Below, one piece after another: positions 57,731-64,000 of a stretch of DNA of 64,000 bases; positions within the stretch are counted from its first letter, which is position 1, and each line of letters opens with the position of its first letter. A program made the position numbers and the translations under genes. The stretch covers positions 65,988,617 to 66,052,616 of the forward strand of contig OY997588.1 in assembly GCA_963921825.1 (NCBI GenBank). The letters are read 5' to 3'. Below the pieces are notes generated by a model. The model searched no databases. It had not been told where the DNA came from and saw nothing but the letters and a program-made list of their open reading frames with translations. This DNA is from Erodium maritimum (taxonomy: Eukaryota > Streptophyta > Magnoliopsida > Geraniales > Geraniaceae).

Positions 57731-58388
57731 AAGCAGTATCCTCTGCACGGATACACGCAAACGTTCAGTTTGCGAACTTAAATAAAAACGACAGTACAAA
57801 AGCACTAACGTCCACCCGCTTAAGCTTACACTAACGTGCTTATCACTAAAGCGCTACACCGCTCAAGCTAAACGTACTTTATATACTAGCATTAGTAAAC
57901 GAGACCTCAACGAGACCGCACCGACGTGCACCAAACAAGCGACGGCAAACCAACTCACACAACACGACGACCCCCATTCACCGGGCCAATCAAAATCGAA
58001 CCTTGCCCACCGGGCCAACCAAAATCAAACATACGCCCATAGGGCCAATCAAGTTCAAGACATGCCCACATGGCCAACAATTTTAAAACCTTCACCCTTT
58101 CATTTTAAAACTTCGTTCCTTGACATCACGTAGTTACAACCCGGTTCAGGCGTCCCCGAACCACGTTGTACCGACTTGACATCAACACCGTCACGTTCGA
58201 CTACAGGAGCGCTCCTGAGTCGACCCGCGACAGTTAAAAACAGTTCACGCAATCACACACAATCAGTATGCCAGCAACAAAATACTGTAACATACGCACA
58301 ACACAAACAAGACTCAGGACATGACGGGTCTACACTGACTCGACTCTCCCCCCCTAAGTGACGGACAGTCCGAGGTTTGAAACCTCGA

Positions 58389-58400
58389 GCTCTGATACCA
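58389..58400 (-). other. Primer-binding site of the chromovirus (tRNA-iMet)
   Basis: On the element strand it reads TGGTATCAGAGC, complementary to the 3' end of initiator tRNA-Met. It lies three bases inside the 5' LTR. Confidence 0.9.
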
Positions 58401-58403
58401 AGC

Positions 58404-61334
58404 TGTCACGCCCCAATTTCAGCGAACCGAACTCGGGACGCGAACATTTAAAACATGAACGCTTAAAACCTGTTTTGAATAAAACTCTGATATTTCCATT
58501 TAATTACCAAAAATAATAATAGTATTTACAATACAAAAACGTCCCAACAAGTGGACAAGGTACACACCCGTCACTAGACTCAACAAAAGTAAGGACCAGA
58601 CTCCGCTCCAAGCTCCATGGACTTCAAGAGCTAACCTAGTCCGTCCGGTGATCAGTACCTGTAGGAAAAGCAGCTAGGGGTGAGCGTTCGCTCACCTCCA
58701 CGGATAACAGACTGACTATGGCATAATTAGTAGATAAAGCCAGTAACACTAAAACCAAACCCAACACCGGGACTACAGTCCCCAACTCAGGTACCCAACT
58801 GACCCACAACCCGTCACCTTCCTCAACAGACTCGACACTCGATAAAAACAGTGTAGACCCGATACAACTATCGACGACCTCCTCAAGGACTCGAACGAAA
58901 CGACACAACACCAAACAAGATCACAAAGGATCGCACACCAGCTGCTCAGTAACCAATCTCAATCAGGTCAGGGTTCGACCTATCGCAATTCCTCGACACG
59001 AAGTCGGATCAGGCTGTCGACCTTTCAAACTCGCAATTCCTCGACACTAAGTCGGATCAGGCTGTCGACCTTTAAAACTCGCAATTCATCGACACTAAGT
59101 CGGATCAGGCTGTCGACCTTTAGAACTCGCAATTCATCGACACTAAGTCGGATCAGGCTGTCGACCTTTAGAACTCGCAATTCATCGACACTAAGTCGGA
59201 TCAGGCTGTCGACCTTTAGAACTCGCAATTCATCGACACTAAGTCGGATCAGGCTGTCGACCTTTAGAACTCACCACCCCAGGTAACCACAATCACAATC
59301 ACAGGCAAGTTCAATCACACAGGCACTCAAGGCCACTCAAGACACCTCAACAGTCAAGACTCGGGTTCAACAACCCCACGGGCACTCGCTGCCACTCAAG
59401 ACACCAAATTAAATACACGGCTCTCATGGCCACCCCGACTCAACAATTAAATACGGGCTCTCAAGGCCACCCAAACTCAACAATTAAATACGGGCTCTCA
59501 AGGCCACCCAAACTCAACAATTAAATAAAACGCACGACAACCTCCGGCATACTCGATGCCTCCAACGGTCCTAAAATCACTAGTTTCACAAACAACCTCC
59601 GGGCATGGTCATATGCCTCCAGTAATTCAATTATCGCTAAGTTCTCTGTTCCTACGACACTACTAAGTGTCACATGCTTTTCTCTTAAACGCTACAATCC
59701 CGTATCATGCTTTTCTAATAATTAAATAAATCTACTCAACCCACGACACCCCGGTGTCACATGCAATTCTACTATTAACTTTCCCTAATCAGGGCCGAGA
59801 TCCGGCTACTTTTCCCTACCTCGTATACAATCCCAAAAGCGCTCCAACAACACCCGAAGCACACTCAGTCACTCGCCGAGCTTCCCCTTGCCTCGGTCCG
59901 TAGCACGATCTAAAAGAACACAAATTTAAAGTACTTTTAAACTAGTACGAATAAACCGAAAATTAATAAACTTAACGCCCAAACGTAACCCCGACAATGC
60001 CGATCACTCCCAAACTTCCCAAATACTCGATATTGCCGATAAAGGACCCGTAAGGGCCAGATTCGCCCGACATGGCGAATCTGCCCGGTTTTGGTTAATT
60101 GCCTTCCGGGGCTCCAAAAGTCCCCGTTTTCGTTTCTACGGTCTTAGAATATTTCAAGGAACCCAACGCACTTGACGGAATTGAATTCCGACTTCTAAGT
60201 CAATTAATTAACGTTTAAAGTTTCCCGAAACCCGTTAATTACAACTTCTCCAAATTAATTCCAAATTTCGATTCGATTAGGAAAAAGTGGTCCGGGGGAC
60301 GTTTTAAACCACCCGAACATTAAAACCCGAGCAACCGAGCACGTGGGCCCCACCCAAGAGGCTTGGCCGTGCCCTAGGGTTTGAGGGGGGGGGCTCGGCC
60401 ACCAAGTGGTAGCTGCTGCCACCTCCGGCCAGCCACCACATGGCCGGCCGGCCACCACCCACGGTGGCCGGAGCTCCTCCCGAGCCTCCGGTCACCGGAA
60501 AACGTGAAATTTCTCTCCCAAACACCTCTAAAACGTCTCCAACACCTCTCTAATCTCTACACAACCCTAAACCAAATTTTATAACCAAACCCTAGCTCTT
60601 GAAAGAATAATCGAAACGAGAATCGGGTTAGGTCTTACCAACGAGGAAGACGAGGGGAAGACGTTTTCTCCTTGCTTTGAATCGATCCAACGGTTGAATA
60701 ATCTCTCAAACCCTAGCTTTTAATCTTCTATCTTCTTCTCCACCTTCTTCTCTCTCTAACTCTCTTCTTCTCTCTAATTTAAACAACTAACAACTAACAA
60801 CTAATAAAAAAACTAACCTTTTTCCCTTTTAAAACCCCATACTCGGCCAACCCTCTCCAACCACACCTTTTCCCTCCAAAAATACACCACCATATACTTG
60901 ACAAGTGTCAAGGTGGGTCCCATACCTTTTGGAAAATATCTAGTTGATATTTTCCAATCAGATTCGCGAAAAACGGACGTTTCGGGCCCCGAACGGGCAC
61001 TTTTCCCAATAAATTTTTAAACTGGACGGGCTTCAAGGAAACGGCCCAACTAAGACCGCTACGATGACGGCTAAGCTTTTCGGGTCCAAAACGGTCCTCG
61101 AATGGACCAAAACGTCGCTCGGGTGACTTTTCCAGCGAAAAATCAATCTTTCCCAAAATGACCAGAAAGTTGCCCTGAGTCCCCCGTAACTCATTTTAGT
61201 CGATAACGGGGTCAACTTAAGTCCGGCATGACCCTTGGGGTCAATTTAAGTTAAGTTAAGTGTCTGTCTTAAAATTTTTAAATTTTCCTGTTTTTCGCAG
61301 GTTTGACTGACGTTGACAAGAAGTGGTTATTACA
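58404..61334 (-). repeat. 5' LTR of the chromovirus (2931 bp)
   Basis: This is the partner of 30832-33784. Differences seen by eye are a single-copy version of the 23-bp block, 9 instead of 8 Gs near 60385, and substitutions near 58850, 60924 and 61275. The promoter for the element should lie here, but no TATA box was assigned. Confidence 0.95.
58980..59270 (-). repeat. 48-bp tandem array in the 5' LTR
   Basis: Copy number and order of variant units match the array in the 3' LTR, as expected for LTRs copied from one template at insertion. Confidence 0.9.
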
Positions 61335-64000
61335 CCACTTATGCATCAACCAGAAGCTCAATAGTTGATTACACTAAACATAACACAAAACTGAAAGAAT
61401 TTAAGATTCCGACAAGCTTCGGAAAACATATCCAAACTAAAAAGAACACTTACGATAACTCCATATGAATACTACTACTGAACAAAAAGGTCAAATTCAG
61501 CAACTGTGTATTACTCCTAATATCTACTGATGTACACCACAAGTGAATGTCCATATGAATACTACTATGGAACAAAAAGGTCAAATTCAGCAATTGTGCA
61601 TTACGCCTAATATCTACTGATATACACAAGTGAATGTGAAATTTGTCAACATTTATCTATAGGCTTTCGGATCTTAGTATATACAAATTCTAGTAGGGAT
61701 TAAACAATGACTTTCAAATAAAAAAAATATTTGTATGATTCTTAATTTATTTTTTGAATTTGAACTTATGACTGAAAGTTATTTTGAAAAGGAATTGTAA
61801 TTCCTTTAGAATTTAGAAGTCTATTAGATTCTGATTCTTTTATAATCACAGAAAAAGAAACTAAGATGATTTTTCAATTTTGAATTTAAAAATCATGGCA
61901 AAAATTCAAAAACGTGAATCCATACCTGTAATTCATATTTGGATTCTTCCTAAAATTCTCATAAATTAAGCTTCCTAATGCATCAACATATTAGTATCCA
62001 AATCTTTGTAATAAACAAAACACTAACATCACCAATTTAATCATAATGGATTCTTTACTAATATAATCATAATAGATTCTTCTTAAATTCCCCACAAATG
62101 AGCAAGCACTACAAGGTTAACTCCTAGAATGTGAAACCCATATGGGATTAAATGCTTAACCCATACAGGACAATTTGTAATGAAAGACCCAGATCATCAA
62201 TTAAGCACATTACCTTATTGATAATTTACACTATCCAGTTCACACTCATCGAAACTTGTTCACCATCCAAGCTTTGTCGGCCTTCCTCTGCCTCCAGAAA
62301 CCCATGGCTCCAACCTTTCTCAATATAATTGAACCCAAGACGGCTTACATCCCTATGATATCTCCACATAGCCAATTGGATTTGTTTCAATATTTACATA
62401 ACCCATCAAAACATCTGATCTGAAGATTCAGTGGCAAAAAAATTATTTTGCTAATATCATGTAATTGAACAGTGTATACTCAAAGCTCGTGCCCTATATC
62501 GACAAAACTAAATTACGAAAGAAAGCTAAAATCAACATAAAAATAACGACTTGAGTGTTATACGAGCAAAACTAAATCAAGAAAGAAAGCTAAAATCAAC
62601 ATAGAAATTAATGTATACAGAGGAAAGTGGTTACAGTTTGCTACAAATTTTTGGATATCAACTTCGTCCAATACACAGAACACTAAATCTAAAAATAATG
62701 ACTCGAGCATTATATGGACAAAACTAAATTAAGAAAGAAAGCTAAAACCAACATAGAAATTAACAAATATAAAGGAAAGTGGTGACAGTTTGCTAAAAAA
62801 ATGGATATCAATTTCGTCTAATACACAAAACACTCAATCTTGTTACATACACCAGTGTAAGATGAGATAGTCATCTTCCTTGCACATGAATAAGAAGCAC
62901 TATAAGCCCATAGAGAATTTTAATTGGGTTAACAAAATATGGTTTTTTTTTGTTCATTTGAAAGAGCATTTGACAGTGGATTTTGGCAAGTAATTACCTT
63001 TATGGCCATTCAATTTATCCCCCAGAAACAAATTCACTCCAAACAAAAGGTTTGATTTTTAAAGTAGGCAAAAATATTTCATATAAGAGAATTCCAATTT
63101 CCTCAATTATGTATAAAATGATCAGGAAAAAGGAATACTTCACGCCTGCACCCATAAACGAAGAGCATCAGTCACATTTAAGAGGTGGATAACAGTCGCA
63201 TAAAGATAATTGTAGATGCAATACCTATAACTTTACAACCATCGCTTCCAATAGCATTCCAACGCCTCTAAAATGGCTGACAAACATCAGGAAATTGTGC
63301 AAATAATACCAATTTTTGACATCAGGCACACTAAGATCATGCCTCGACGGGAATGAGATGACAAAATCAATTATGCATATCCAAGAAATAAGCATCAAAT
63401 ACTTGTTATCAAGTTAATCATACATTGATATGTTGTCGTCCAACTCACTCACATCTGAAGTTGTCTTACATGCATATCCCAACGAATAGTTGAACTCATC
63501 ATCAATTTTCAAAAAAAAAATATTAATTGGAGAAGATTCTAAAAGAAGAAGATGACGAACTCAGAATATTCTTTTTCTTGTTATCATTAAGTTGTTGTTT
63601 TTCCTCAGGTATTTGTATGCATGCTACTACGACTATTTAATTTTTTTCAAGTATATCATATCTTTTTTATGATGCAAAAGGAGGCTAGCACATCATCCGC
63701 ATCAAATACACACACATGGGGAGGAAGGGGCCTAAAAGGAATTGAAATTATGCATGTAATTTAACCCTTGGAACATCTTGAACATTATCAAGTTCACTCT
63801 TTCTATTAGAAGTGAATCATTTGAATACGAAATTAGCAACACTTGAGAGCAAAATAAGTGTACAACAAATGAAAAGCATTTTCTCGCAAAATAAGCATAC
63901 TTAGAACAAACTCTACCCCAGACTTTTCTACTGAATATTTGACAGACTTTTCTACTACATACTTGACCAGTCTCAGAGCCTGCACAAAGTTTTAGCATAC
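61335..64000. other. AT-rich right flank without a supported gene
   Basis: A 90-bp unit starting CCATATGAATACTACTA is tandemly duplicated at 61461-61550 and 61551-61636. A second, longer imperfect duplication built on AAGAAAGCTAAAATCAACAT occurs at about 62506, 62570 and 62720, with following sequence also repeated. Short open stretches (for example 63732-63998 minus) show no recognisable domain or convincing splice structure. Confidence 0.5.
62500..62840. repeat. Imperfect tandem duplication, unit about 150 bp
   Basis: The block from AAATTAATGTATACAGAGG to the AACACTAAATC phrase (about 62605-62695) recurs as 62757-62840 with scattered changes, and each copy is preceded by GAAAGAAAGCTAAAA. 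No coding sign. Confidence 0.65.

Larger units (their letters stand above)
30832..61334 (-). mobile_element. Tekay-type Ty3/gypsy chromovirus (30.5 kb with nested guests)
   Basis: The complete element runs between perfect CCACT duplications (30827-30831 and 61335-61339). The 5' LTR is 58404-61334, the 3' LTR 30832-33784, the PBS 58389-58400, and the purine tract adjoins 33785. Without nested DNA it would be about 11.4 kb. Long LTRs, gag-pol in one frame, two zinc knuckles and a C-terminal chromodomain fit the Tekay (Del) clade. The LTRs differ by one 23-bp duplication, one G-run length change and about three substitutions by eye, so insertion was recent. The copia element at 38531-57620 sits in its gag. 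Confidence 0.95.

Noticed and set aside
57518-57805. 95-aa ORF read as a separate gene
   Set aside because: Only its central part from 57730 is the chromovirus gag start; its ends are leader sequence and LTR sequence of the inserted Copia-A.
58389-58400. tRNA-like matches at the three PBS sites
   Set aside because: Only 12 bases complementary to the initiator tRNA 3' end are present; these are primer-binding sites, not tRNA genes.
63732-63998. 88-aa minus-strand ORF at the right edge
   Set aside because: No recognisable domain, low-complexity Cys/Lys/Val repeats, and the window ends there, so it cannot be judged.

Overview
The window is nuclear DNA of a flowering plant, probably a eudicot. 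Two intron-containing plant genes lie among Ty1/copia and Ty3/gypsy LTR retrotransposons, hAT-, Mutator- and Harbinger-type non-autonomous elements and a SINE-like unit. There are no bacterial-style operons, rRNA genes or convincing tRNA genes. The species cannot be named from the sequence alone.

Left part (1-12.6 kb): a solo gypsy LTR (208-2899, TSD TCAAT), then a decayed minus-strand DUF1985/Ulp1-protease-like gene (about 3221-7170) split by a GC-rich hAT-type element (3496-4501, TSD ATCTTGGA). Next comes a decayed SIRE/Maximus-lineage copia element (about 7343-12600) that keeps an envelope-position third ORF downstream of pol.

Genic part (13.3-28.6 kb): two minus-strand host genes. The first (13318-21162, 11 coding exons, predicted 785 aa) is recognised as an orthologue of HDC1, the Rxt3-like histone deacetylase complex subunit. 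Its exons were rebuilt by hand and stay in phase throughout, including an 8-nt microexon. The second (23130-28555) encodes a CUE-DUF1771-Smr protein with intact splice sites but three frame-breaking indels. Introns and flanks of both genes hold MITEs, several with clear TSDs and one nested inside another. A 1.16-kb AT-rich foldback lies just upstream of the Smr gene.

Nested retrotransposon part (30.8-61.3 kb): one 30.5-kb minus-strand Tekay-type chromovirus (30832-61334, TSD CCACT, LTRs about 2.9 kb) holds an Angela/BARE-type copia element in its gag (Copia-A, 38531-57620, TSD GGCTC). Copia-A in turn holds a solo LTR (40904-42590, TSD CGAAG) and a second, defective copia (Copia-B, 42929-51381, TSD AATCA). 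All four lie in the same orientation, all TSDs are perfect, and the LTR pairs are almost identical, so the whole stack is recent. Without its two guests Copia-A would be one open frame of about 1341 codons. Copia-B has lost much of gag and the reverse transcriptase YVDD motif, yet its LTRs differ at only about 2 sites, which suggests recent movement in trans.

Right end (61.3-64 kb): AT-rich sequence with two local tandem duplications and no gene that could be supported.
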